DNA of 9,196 bases from NCBI GenBank assembly GCA_964405375.1, contig CAYONQ010000091.1:1-9196 (forward strand), written 5' to 3'. This document shows positions 1 through 6,079 of this stretch, piece by piece. The position numbers were made by a program, and so were the translations under genes. The notes below the pieces were generated by a model. It made no database searches, was not told the origin of the DNA, and was given only the letters and a program-made list of their open reading frames with translations. Position 1 is the stretch's first letter; every line of letters starts with the position of its first letter. This DNA is from CAYONQ01 sp964405375 (GTDB lineage: Bacteria; Planctomycetota; Phycisphaerae; Sedimentisphaerales; Anaerobacaceae).

Positions 1-63
1 CGGACAAAAACAAACTTTTACTTCAATTATCTAAAATACTGTGAACGGAAACGTTTTATTTAA

Positions 64-99
64 CTGTCTGCCCGCAGCTACTTTATTAGTAGCGGACAG
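64..99 (+). promoter_or_regulatory. Possible stem-loop in the aspS leader
   Basis: GCTACT (77-82) pairs with AGTAGC (88-93) around a TTATT loop. CTGTC (64-68) can pair with GACAG (95-99) across an asymmetric bulge. A TTTTT run follows at 106-110, just before the AGAGAG ribosome-binding region of aspS. It may be the terminator of an upstream gene or a leader structure. No T-box or other riboswitch pattern was recognised, and no confident promoter was found in 1-63. Confidence 0.3.
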
Positions 100-125
100 C
101 ATAGCTTTTTAGAGAGACTCCTGCA

Positions 126-2093
126 ATGCTCAAAAGGACAAACACCTGCGGTCAGCTTCGGCTGGAAGACGCCGGCAAAAAGGTAACCTTGGCCGGCTGG
201 GTTCACTCCTACCGCGACCACGGCAACTTGGTATTCATCGACCTGCGCGATAGAGAAGGCCTGACACAATTGGTCTTTAATCCTGAAACTCAGCCCGAAG
301 TCCACAAATTAGCAAGAACAGTCCGCTGCGAATGGGTAATAGCCGCCCAAGGCATAGTTCAGCCGCGAAGCAAAGGTATGGAAAACCCCAAACTACCAAC
401 AGGCCAAATCGAGGTCTCTGTCCAGCAATTGGAAATCCTCAACGTCTCCAAAACACCGCCGTTTGAATTCGACTCTGCCGAAAAGACAAACGAGGAGCTC
501 CGTCTGGCCAACCGCTACATCGATTTACGCCGACCCGAAATGCAACAGAAACTACACACCCGACACCGGGTAACCAAGCTTGTGCGGGACTACTTTGACC
601 AGTTAGGATTCTGGGAAATCGAAACACCAATACTGGCGAAAAGCACTCCGGAAGGCGCAAGGGACTTCCTCGTGCCAAGCAGATTACACCCTAACTGCTT
701 CTATGCCCTGCCGCAATCGCCCCAGTTATTCAAGCAGATTCTAATGGTTAGCAGCATAGACAAATACTTTCAGATAGTGCGCTGCTTCCGCGACGAAGAC
801 CCCCGAGCAGACAGACAGGCCGAGTTCACACAAATCGACGTCGAGATGAGCTTTGTCGATACTAACGACGTCATCGGTGTCCACGAAAACTTAATAGCAA
901 AAATCTGGAAGCAAATTCTAAACGTCGATGTGAAAACACCGATGCGGCGAATGTCCTACAAAGAGGCAATCGACTGTTACGGCACCGACAGGCCGGATTT
1001 GCGATTCGATATGAAGCTCAAGGATATAACCGATGTCGCCAGACAAAGCACTTTTAAGGTATTTACCGCCGCAATTGAAAAAGGCGGCATAGTAAAAGGG
1101 CTTTGCGCACCAGCCGGCGAAAAATACTCCAGAAGTGACATCGAAAAAACGCTTGCCGGCTTCGTAGCCGAATACGGGGCAAAAGGCCTAGCCTGGTCAA
1201 AAGTCGTCGCACGGGGCACGAGCCACGGGCCACGGGCCACGGGCCACGAACCACGAACCACGAGCCTAACATTGGTCGGCGGCGTAGCAAAGTTCTTCAA
1301 CGGCGAACTGCAACAGCAGATAATCGAACGCTTCGACGCAAAAGATGGCAACCTGCTGTTGTTCGTAGCTGATAATGAAAGAGTGACCAATAAAGCATTA
1401 GCACCGCTGCGGTGCAAGCTCGCCAAAGACCTGTTGCTCTACGACCAGAAAAACTTCGAGTTTGTCTGGATAGTGGACTTCCCGCTGTTCGAGTGGAACG
1501 AAGATGAAAATCGCTACGATTCACTACACCATCCGTTCACCGCTGCTGACGAGCAGTCTATCGACAAGCTCGCCCCGTTAGAGAACCACTCGCAAACTGC
1601 CCCGTTAGAAAGCCGCTTTCTAACGGGGCAAAAAGGGCAGTCTCTAACGGGGCTCGATTCCGACCCCGCCAACATCCGCTCGCAGGCCTACGATATTGTC
1701 GTCAACGGCGCTGAAATCGGCGGCGGCAGCATCCGTATTCACAACCCAAAGATTCAGCAAAAAGTCTTCGAACTGCTCAAAATCCCCGAAAAGCAGGTGC
1801 AGCAACAATTCGGTTTTTTCTTAAAGGCGCTGGAATACGGCGCCCCGCCGCACGGCGGCATCGCGCTGGGGCTGGACAGAATGATTATGCTGCTAACCTC
1901 CACAGAGAACATCAGGGACGTCATCGCATTCCCGAAAACACAGCGAGGCCAGTGCCTCTTAACCGACGCACCAAGCGAAGTGGACAGAAAACAACTCGAC
2001 GAGCTGAACCTGCGAGCGCAAAGACACGCCCACGCAGTCGAACGCAAAAACAGAGGACAGAAGACAGAGGACAGACTGACTTCCGACTTCTGA
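126..2093 (+). CDS. aspS: Aspartyl-tRNA synthetase, bacterial type, probably non-discriminating, with in-frame repeat insertions
   Basis: Class II synthetase that charges tRNA with aspartate in the cytoplasm. The N-terminal OB-fold (about residues 1-110) opens with the family pattern CGQLRLEDAG...GWV. Motif 2 is FRDEDPRADRQAEFTQ from residue 221 and motif 3 is GLDRM at 582-586; the GAD insert domain lies between. At 655 aa it is longer than the usual 590-600. The excess matches three repeat-derived pieces: residues 363-380 (7-bp tandem repeat), 482-509 (palindromic element) and the tail 643-655, which includes the stop codon. Without them it is about 596 aa. His32 and Gly84 sit at the positions that in Pseudomonas mark AspRS able to charge both tRNA-Asp and tRNA-Asn, so a GatCAB-dependent Asn-tRNA route is inferred. 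The ATG at 126 is preceded by AGAGAG at 111-116. mscS follows after 30 bp. Confidence 0.97.
   Translation: MLKRTNTCGQLRLEDAGKKVTLAGWVHSYRDHGNLVFIDLRDREGLTQLVFNPETQPEVHKLARTVRCEWVIAAQGIVQPRSKGMENPKLPTGQIEVSVQQLEILNVSKTPPFEFDSAEKTNEELRLANRYIDLRRPEMQQKLHTRHRVTKLVRDYFDQLGFWEIETPILAKSTPEGARDFLVPSRLHPNCFYALPQSPQLFKQILMVSSIDKYFQIVRCFRDEDPRADRQAEFTQIDVEMSFVDTNDVIGVHENLIAKIWKQILNVDVKTPMRRMSYKEAIDCYGTDRPDLRFDMKLKDITDVARQSTFKVFTAAIEKGGIVKGLCAPAGEKYSRSDIEKTLAGFVAEYGAKGLAWSKVVARGTSHGPRATGHEPRTTSLTLVGGVAKFFNGELQQQIIERFDAKDGNLLLFVADNERVTNKALAPLRCKLAKDLLLYDQKNFEFVWIVDFPLFEWNEDENRYDSLHHPFTAADEQSIDKLAPLENHSQTAPLESRFLTGQKGQSLTGLDSDPANIRSQAYDIVVNGAEIGGGSIRIHNPKIQQKVFELLKIPEKQVQQQFGFFLKALEYGAPPHGGIALGLDRMIMLLTSTENIRDVIAFPKTQRGQCLLTDAPSEVDRKQLDELNLRAQRHAHAVERKNRGQKTEDRLTSDF
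1214..1262 (+). repeat. 7-bp tandem repeat inside aspS (seven RRCCACG units)
   Basis: Seven consecutive 7-bp units run GGGCACG, AGCCACG, GGCCACG three times, then AACCACG twice. A partial AGCC follows. The array is translated as RGTSHGPRATGHEPRTTS (residues 363-380), between the catalytic-domain segments GLAWSKVV and GGVAKFF. Other AspRS proteins have only a few residues here. With a 7-bp unit, only gains or losses of three units keep the frame, so this length is compatible with function. Confidence 0.9.
1569..1656 (+). mobile_element. Palindromic insert in aspS, nested double hairpin, flanked by CTCG direct repeats
   Basis: An 80-bp insert (1573-1652) begins CCCCGTTAGAGA and ends TCTCTAACGGGG. 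The same 4-mer, CTCG, flanks it at 1569-1572 and 1653-1656, like a target-site duplication. The outer arms are a perfect 13-bp inverted repeat (1572-1584 and 1641-1653). Inside lies a second perfect 15-bp hairpin, 1598-1612 with 1616-1630, that repeats the same CCCCGTTAG...CTAACGGGG ends. The last 20 bases, AAGGGCAGTCTCTAACGGGG, are identical to the two copies downstream. Insert plus one CTCG is 84 bp, or 28 codons, translated in the frame APLE...SLTG. Removing it leaves DKL-DSDPANIRSQAYD, a normal AspRS sequence. Confidence 0.85.
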
Positions 2094-2104
2094 CTTCTGA
2101 CTTT
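2051..2104 (+). repeat. 7-bp period repeat CAGARGA/CTGACTT supplying the aspS 3' end and stop codon
   Basis: CAGAGGA, CAGAAGA, CAGAGGA and CAGA (2051-2075) are followed by CTGACTT, CCGACTT, CTGACTT, CTGACTT and T (2076-2104). The purine-rich half and pyrimidine-rich half are imperfect inverted complements, CAGAAG against CTTCTG. The aspS tail RGQKTEDRLTSDF and its TGA stop (2091-2093) lie inside the array. A related array in reverse orientation is at 3624-3694. The array ends just before the mscS ribosome-binding site. Confidence 0.85.
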
Positions 2105-2107
2105 GTG

Positions 2108-2114
2108 AAAGGAG
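2108..2114 (+). promoter_or_regulatory. Ribosome-binding site of the mscS-type gene
   Basis: AAAGGAG lies 9 bases before the ATG at 2124 and supports that start. It sits immediately after the 7-bp repeat that carries the aspS stop, so the repeat forms most of the aspS-mscS spacer. Confidence 0.75.
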
Positions 2115-2123
2115 TTACACGCT

Positions 2124-3236
2124 ATGTCAGCAATACTGGAAAACCCGCAACGCCTAATTGCACTAATAGGGATTTTTGCATCGGCTGTGATTGCAGCGTT
2201 GCTCGTCCATTATCTTACCTTTAAGATTATAAATCGGCTCAACCAGTCCACAGAAGTCATACCACAAGGAGCCCTGAGAAAACATTTCCGCCGGCCCACC
2301 CTCTGGATAATGCTCGTTATCGCAGCTCGCCTTGCTACCCCACTTGCCGATATGTCCGAAGCAACCGCCGATACCATAACGCACATATTCACGCTTATTC
2401 TGATAGCGCTTGTTTCCTGGCTGGTGATTAAGACAACAAACCTCTTGCAAGATTGCGTTGTGAGCCGTTTCGACATCGAGCAGAAAGACAACCTGAGGGC
2501 CCGAAAGATTCGCACCCAGCTAAACGTTCTTAGACGGATAGTAATTATAGTTGTATCCATTTTGGCCCTCGGAACAATGCTAATGACATTTCCGAAGGTC
2601 CGCCAATTAGGAACGACAATACTGGCATCGGCCGGGGTAATCGGCATAGTCGTAGGAATGGCGGCCCAGCGAACAATAGGGACCTTCATTGCAGGAATAC
2701 AAATAGCCATTACTCAGCCAATCCGCGTCGATGACGTGGTAATAGTGGAAAACGAATGGGGCAGAATCGAAGAGATAACATTGACCTACGTCGTTGTGAG
2801 GATTTGGGACCTAAGAAGATTGATAATACCAATCACTTACTTTATAGAAAAACCGTTTCAAAACTGGACCCGGACCACCGCAGACATACTCGGCACCGTA
2901 TATATCTATGTAGATTATACCGTCGCCGTCGATGCAATCAGACAGCAACTACAAAAAATCCTTAATGAAACACAGCTTTGGGATAAAAAAGTTTGTGTCC
3001 TGCAGGTTACCAACACGACAGAGCGAACGATGGAACTTCGCGCGCTCGTAAGTGCTGCGGACGCATCGGCTGCGTGGGAGCTTCGCTGCTATGTTCGAGA
3101 AAAGCTAATCGAGTCTATCCGTGAAAAATATCCACAGGCATTACCCAAGTTAAGGGCTGAGCTTCACCCCGTTAGAGACCCAAGGGCAGTCTCTAACGGG
3201 GTTCACCAGATAAAACCAGAGCAAACCGCTCAGTAA
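2124..3236 (+). CDS. MscS-family mechanosensitive ion channel
   Basis: Small-conductance mechanosensitive channel family, an inner-membrane protein that releases solutes on hypo-osmotic shock. Hydrophobic segments lie at about residues 11-33, 58-76, 84-104 and 136-157. They are followed by the pore-lining helix with Ala/Gly packing (GTTILASAGVIGIVVGMAAQ, from residue 163). The signature FIAGIQIAITQPIRVDDVV and the beta domain EWGRIEEITLTYVVVR...FIEKPFQNWTR come next, then a cytoplasmic C-terminal domain. At 370 aa it is longer than E. coli MscS (286 aa) because of extra N-terminal helices. Residues 347-361 (HPVRDPRAVSNGVH) come from a palindromic element near the C-terminus, where they are likely harmless. 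It is 30 bp after aspS and 28 bp before the kinase, so co-transcription is plausible. Confidence 0.93.
   Translation: MSAILENPQRLIALIGIFASAVIAALLVHYLTFKIINRLNQSTEVIPQGALRKHFRRPTLWIMLVIAARLATPLADMSEATADTITHIFTLILIALVSWLVIKTTNLLQDCVVSRFDIEQKDNLRARKIRTQLNVLRRIVIIVVSILALGTMLMTFPKVRQLGTTILASAGVIGIVVGMAAQRTIGTFIAGIQIAITQPIRVDDVVIVENEWGRIEEITLTYVVVRIWDLRRLIIPITYFIEKPFQNWTRTTADILGTVYIYVDYTVAVDAIRQQLQKILNETQLWDKKVCVLQVTNTTERTMELRALVSAADASAAWELRCYVREKLIESIREKYPQALPKLRAELHPVRDPRAVSNGVHQIKPEQTAQ
3163..3205 (+). mobile_element. Palindromic element in the mscS-type gene, flanked by TTCA direct repeats
   Basis: A 35-bp core (3167-3201) has arms CCCCGTTAGAGAC and GTCTCTAACGGGG around a 9-base centre, CCAAGGGCA. 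TTCA flanks it at 3163-3166 and 3202-3205. Core plus one TTCA is 39 bp, or 13 codons. It is read in the frame HPVRDPRAVSNGV, which differs from the frame used in the other two copies. Positions 3161-3206 are identical to 3578-3623 in the next gene (46 bp). The identity extends to 52 bp with a single mismatch. Confidence 0.87.
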
Positions 3237-3264
3237 AATTATTCTTTAGCAAGCTGACGTTTTT

Positions 3265-4959
3265 ATGTGGACCAATTTAAAGCTCATATCCTTGAAGCTC
3301 CTTGAGGTACTGCGGTTAAGGCCTCTTTCGCTCGCCAAGAAGTGTCGTGTTACATTCGGGGCAGCGGTGGTCTTTATCCTGGCCTTGGCGCTGCTGGGGC
3401 CATATATCTGGATGGACCAGCTCACAAAAAAAAGCTGTTTAGACGCAGGGCGGGCCAAAGCTGAAATGCTGCTGCGCGCCCATTTCCAGCTCAAAGAAAC
3501 TTTCGAAACTGCCCTTGCACCCTTGGACAACACAGGAACAGCCCTCGATGCAAACAACACCGAAATACGGTGGCTGCGCTTCACCCCGTTAGAGACCCAA
3601 GGGCAGTCTCTAACGGGGTTCACAAAGTCAGAGGCCAGAAGTCGGAAATCAGAAGCCAGAAATCTGTCTTCTGTCTTCTGTCCTCTGTCTTCTGAACAAA
3701 TTGAGATGGTCGAGTCCCTAATGTCCCAACAAAACAGGCAGGATAACATCTTTTGGAAAAAAAGCCACGGCCGTCTCCAAAGCAATTATGTAAGAATCTT
3801 CAGAGCAACCGATGCCTGTATAACCTGCCATAACCCACAGGGTTCCGCCGGCGCATTTTCACTAAACGAACCTATAGGAGCAGCGGTTATCCAAACCCCA
3901 ACCGGCGAAATCAGCAAAACCCTGCTCTTAAACAGGGTCTGGATAATCATCGCCTTCGCTATCGCAGGAACAGGCGCCATCATCGCCTTTTATATGATAA
4001 CCCAGCGCGTAATCCTTCGGCCTATCCGCCAGTTAAGAGCACTCGCAAACAACGTCGCCGAAGGCAATCTCGATATAAGAAGCTCAATAAAAACCCGAGA
4101 CGAATATGAAAAACTGGCAAACGCATTTAATCATATGCTCGATGTACTGCAGGCCACCCAGGAAAAACTCCGCCAGGCAAATAAACAACTCGACAACAAA
4201 ATCGCAGAACTCTCCGAGCGAAATATTGAACTATTCAAGGTCAACAAAATAAAAGGCGAATTCCTGGCCAATATCTCACACGAGTTCAGAACACCATTAA
4301 ATGCGATACTCGGCTTCGCAGAAATACTGCGCGAAAAGCCCCACCTCCTAAAACAGGATAAAGCCCAGAGATACGCTGAGAACATCATCACCGGCGGCCA
4401 GAAACTTTTAAATATGATTAACGACCTGCTCGATATGGCAAAAACCGAGGCCGGTAAATTGAAACTGCACATAGAAAAAACCTCCATACCCCAGCTCTGC
4501 AAAACATTAATAGCGTCCTTCTCGGCCCTGACAAAGAAAAAAAGAATTAAAGTCAAACTGCTCGCCGATGAAAATATACCACCGGTTACAACAGACACCG
4601 GAAAGGTCCAGCAAATACTATATAATTTCCTAAGTAATGCGGTAAAGTTCACCCCTCGAGGCGGCAAAATCGAGATTCGGGCCACTATGCCGAGCGAAAA
4701 AACCATCCGTATCGCTGTCTCCGACACCGGCTGCGGCATCGCCGAATCCGACAAGGAAAAAATATTTGAGAAGTTCCGACAGGCCGACGGCTCTCTAACC
4801 CGCCAATCTACCGGCAGCGGCCTGGGACTGGCCATAAGCAAGGAATTAGCCACTATGCTGGCAGGAAATATCGGATTGGAAAGTGAACCTGAAAAGGGCT
4901 CAACCTTCTGGCTGGATATCCCACTAACGCTGACTAAAAACGAAGACCAGACCGTATAG
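3265..4959 (+). CDS. Membrane sensor histidine kinase with c-type haem motif in its sensor domain
   Basis: Two-component sensor kinase. TM1 is at about 29-50 and TM2 at 225-246, with an extracytoplasmic domain between. That domain ends in RIFRATDACITCHNPQG, a c-type haem site C185-I-T-C188-H189, as in the DUF3365/Tll0287-like sensor family. This suggests redox or gas sensing. HAMP (about 247-300) and a coiled coil follow. HisKA has the phospho-acceptor His339 in NISHEFRTPLN. HATPase has N box N454/N458, G1 DTGCGI (487-492), the F-box segment FEKFRQAD and G2 GSGLGL (517-522). No receiver domain or response regulator is encoded nearby, so the partner is unknown. Residues about 105-143 are repeat-derived: a palindromic element followed directly by a 7-bp repeat array. 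No clear ribosome-binding site precedes the ATG at 3265. Confidence 0.93.
   Translation: MWTNLKLISLKLLEVLRLRPLSLAKKCRVTFGAAVVFILALALLGPYIWMDQLTKKSCLDAGRAKAEMLLRAHFQLKETFETALAPLDNTGTALDANNTEIRWLRFTPLETQGQSLTGFTKSEARSRKSEARNLSSVFCPLSSEQIEMVESLMSQQNRQDNIFWKKSHGRLQSNYVRIFRATDACITCHNPQGSAGAFSLNEPIGAAVIQTPTGEISKTLLLNRVWIIIAFAIAGTGAIIAFYMITQRVILRPIRQLRALANNVAEGNLDIRSSIKTRDEYEKLANAFNHMLDVLQATQEKLRQANKQLDNKIAELSERNIELFKVNKIKGEFLANISHEFRTPLNAILGFAEILREKPHLLKQDKAQRYAENIITGGQKLLNMINDLLDMAKTEAGKLKLHIEKTSIPQLCKTLIASFSALTKKKRIKVKLLADENIPPVTTDTGKVQQILYNFLSNAVKFTPRGGKIEIRATMPSEKTIRIAVSDTGCGIAESDKEKIFEKFRQADGSLTRQSTGSGLGLAISKELATMLAGNIGLESEPEKGSTFWLDIPLTLTKNEDQTV
3580..3622 (+). mobile_element. Palindromic element in the histidine kinase gene, flanked by TTCA direct repeats
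   Basis: The 35-bp core (3584-3618) is identical to the mscS copy: arms CCCCGTTAGAGAC and GTCTCTAACGGGG around CCAAGGGCA, with TTCA at 3580-3583 and 3619-3622. It is read as FTPLETQGQSLTGF, the same frame as the aspS copy and one frame off the mscS copy. The third forward frame would meet TAG in CCCCGTTAG, so only two of three phases are open. It lies in the extracytoplasmic sensor domain. Confidence 0.87.
3624..3694 (-). repeat. 7-bp period repeat CAGARGA/CTGACTT, reverse copy inside the histidine kinase
   Basis: Read on the minus strand, ten consecutive 7-bp units keep exact register: CAGAAGA, CAGAGGA, CAGAAGA, CAGAAGA, CAGATTT, CTGGCTT, CTGATTT, CCGACTT, CTGGCCT, CTGACTT, then T. The family is the one at the aspS 3' end (2051-2104), in opposite orientation. 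On the plus strand it is translated KSEARSRKSEARNLSSVFCPLSS and is abutted by the palindromic element at 3580-3622. Confidence 0.87.
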
Positions 4960-5051
4960 CACCCCTTTTTCACATCTCGCTTGACACACCTCAATCCCTT
5001 GGCGCCTTTACAAAACCGCCACCTCTCACAAACCGGCAAACCACGAACTAT

Positions 5052-5079
5052 TTGACGTGCCTGATACTTAAGGTATAAT
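5052..5079 (+). promoter_or_regulatory. Sigma-70-like promoter of coaD
   Basis: TTGACG (5052-5057) and a perfect TATAAT (5074-5079) are separated by 16 bases, 26 bp before the coaD start. AAAGGA (5093-5098) is a ribosome-binding site 7 bases before the ATG. The 92 bp between the kinase stop and this promoter hold no convincing terminator hairpin. Confidence 0.7.
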
Positions 5080-5105
5080 GGTCATCAGAAAGAAAGGATA
5101 CGCTG

Positions 5106-5594
5106 ATGACCAGGAAATTTATAAGAGCGATTTTCCCCGGCTCGTTTGACCCTATCACAAACGGCCACCTCGATGTTATTAACCGTGGAATAAAGCTCTT
5201 CGACGAGCTTATCATTGCAGTCGGGCGAAGTCCCGTTAAAAATCAGCTCTTTACCCCCGAAGAACGAGTGGAAATGATTGCCGAACTTATAGCAGATATA
5301 TCTGGCGTCTCGGTTGAAAGTTTCGACGGACTAACTGTCGAATACGCCGCCCAAAAAAAAGCCGACGTCATCCTGCGAGGTCTGCGAAGCCTTACCGACG
5401 TTCAGTATGAGTTTCAACTCGCTATGACCAACCGGGCCGTAACCGGCATAGAAACGGTCTTTGTTATGACTTCTGAACAGTATGGCTTTACCAGCTCAAC
5501 ACTGATTCGCCAAGTGGCTTCCCTGGGAGGCGACCTCTCAAACCTGATTCCAAAAAATATCTACAACCGTCTGCAACAACGCCTAAAAAAGTAA
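5106..5594 (+). CDS. coaD: Phosphopantetheine adenylyltransferase
   Basis: Transfers AMP from ATP to 4'-phosphopantetheine to give dephospho-CoA, the penultimate step of CoA synthesis, in the cytoplasm. At 162 aa it is the usual family length. The nucleotidyltransferase signature FPGSFDPITNGH is at 10-21, with His21 as the T/HxGH histidine. RGLRS (91-95) and the ISSTxxR-like SSTLIR (130-135) follow, and it ends DLSNLIPKNIYNRLQ. It has its own promoter and ribosome-binding site. The next gene follows after 59 bp in which nothing was recognised except that gene's ribosome-binding site. Confidence 0.97.
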   Translation: MTRKFIRAIFPGSFDPITNGHLDVINRGIKLFDELIIAVGRSPVKNQLFTPEERVEMIAELIADISGVSVESFDGLTVEYAAQKKADVILRGLRSLTDVQYEFQLAMTNRAVTGIETVFVMTSEQYGFTSSTLIRQVASLGGDLSNLIPKNIYNRLQQRLKK

Positions 5595-5642
5595 AAAACA
5601 ACTATTTCATAATTCGCAGTTTATTAATTCACGAGCAAATTC

Positions 5643-5646
5643 GGAG
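5643..5646 (+). promoter_or_regulatory. Ribosome-binding site supporting a TTG start
   Basis: GGAG lies 7 bases before TTG at 5654. No in-frame ATG is available upstream of the conserved start FTISVETHFWASHQL, so TTG is the best start for the pterin enzyme gene. Confidence 0.6.
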
Positions 5647-5653
5647 TTTCGCT

Positions 5654-6019
5654 TTGTTCACAATTAGCGTCGAAACACACTTCTGGGCATCACACCAGTT
5701 GACCTTACCAACCGGTTCAAAAGAACCATTACATCACCATAACTGGTCGGTTACCGCCGACGTCGGCAGCGACAAGCTTGATAGTATGGGACTTGTTGTC
5801 GACTTTCACCACCTCAAAACAATGCTTGATAGCATCGTCGATGAGCTTAGTAACCGCTCGTTAGACAAAATCGATTATTTCCAGCAAAATGGCTCATCCG
5901 CTGAAAATATAGCAAAATACATATACGAAAAACTCCAAGCCAAGCTGCCCAAAGACGTTAACCTCAACTACATCAAGGTCGCCGAGGAACCGGGGTGTTC
6001 GGTAAAATTCAGTAAATAA
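5654..6019 (+). CDS. PTPS/QueD-family pterin enzyme, PTPS-III-like
   Basis: Member of the 6-pyruvoyl-tetrahydropterin synthase/6-carboxytetrahydropterin synthase fold, 121 aa, the usual length. Zinc ligands are His14 (ASHQL), His27 and His29 (LHHHNW). The GLVVDFHHLK segment with Asp50 is typical. The catalytic Cys of QueD, four residues before the HxH pair, is Lys23 here. Glu24 instead gives ExxHxH, which resembles the ExxHGH motif of PTPS-III. PTPS-III proteins replace dihydroneopterin aldolase (FolB) in folate synthesis. The Asp-His pair of QueD is Asp71-Lys72 here, so activity is uncertain. A family assignment is safe. The substrate is not: folate branch is favoured over queuosine. TTG start with GGAG upstream. 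Confidence 0.88.
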   Translation: MFTISVETHFWASHQLTLPTGSKEPLHHHNWSVTADVGSDKLDSMGLVVDFHHLKTMLDSIVDELSNRSLDKIDYFQQNGSSAENIAKYIYEKLQAKLPKDVNLNYIKVAEEPGCSVKFSK

Positions 6020-6079
6020 ACAAAACGACCTGCAGCAGACCTCTGAAATTGACGATTATCTGAAATAAAATGAAAATAT

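Noticed and set aside
44..60. AACG-GAAA-CGTT hairpin followed by T-rich sequence as an upstream terminator
   Set aside because: The stem is only 4 bp and no upstream gene is visible to support it.
977..1426. Open frame on the minus strand opposite aspS
   Set aside because: It is the antisense shadow of a confident synthetase gene, has no domain, and contains the antisense of the 7-bp repeat.
1569..3694. CRISPR array
   Set aside because: Copies are palindromic mini-elements inside genes at irregular distances, without unique spacers of uniform length and without cas genes.
4981..5010. TTGACA as a -35 box of a second coaD promoter
   Set aside because: No -10-like hexamer lies 15-19 bp downstream; the promoter at 5052-5079 is far better.
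4131..5039. Long minus-strand open frame (302 codons) opposite the kinase
   Set aside because: The plus-strand kinase motifs occupy the same DNA; the minus translation is Ser/Phe/Leu-rich with no recognisable domain or ribosome-binding site.
5036..5050. Relic of the CCACGAAC heptamer repeat before coaD
   Set aside because: Only a single CCACGAAC is present, with no 7-bp register, so chance similarity is likely.
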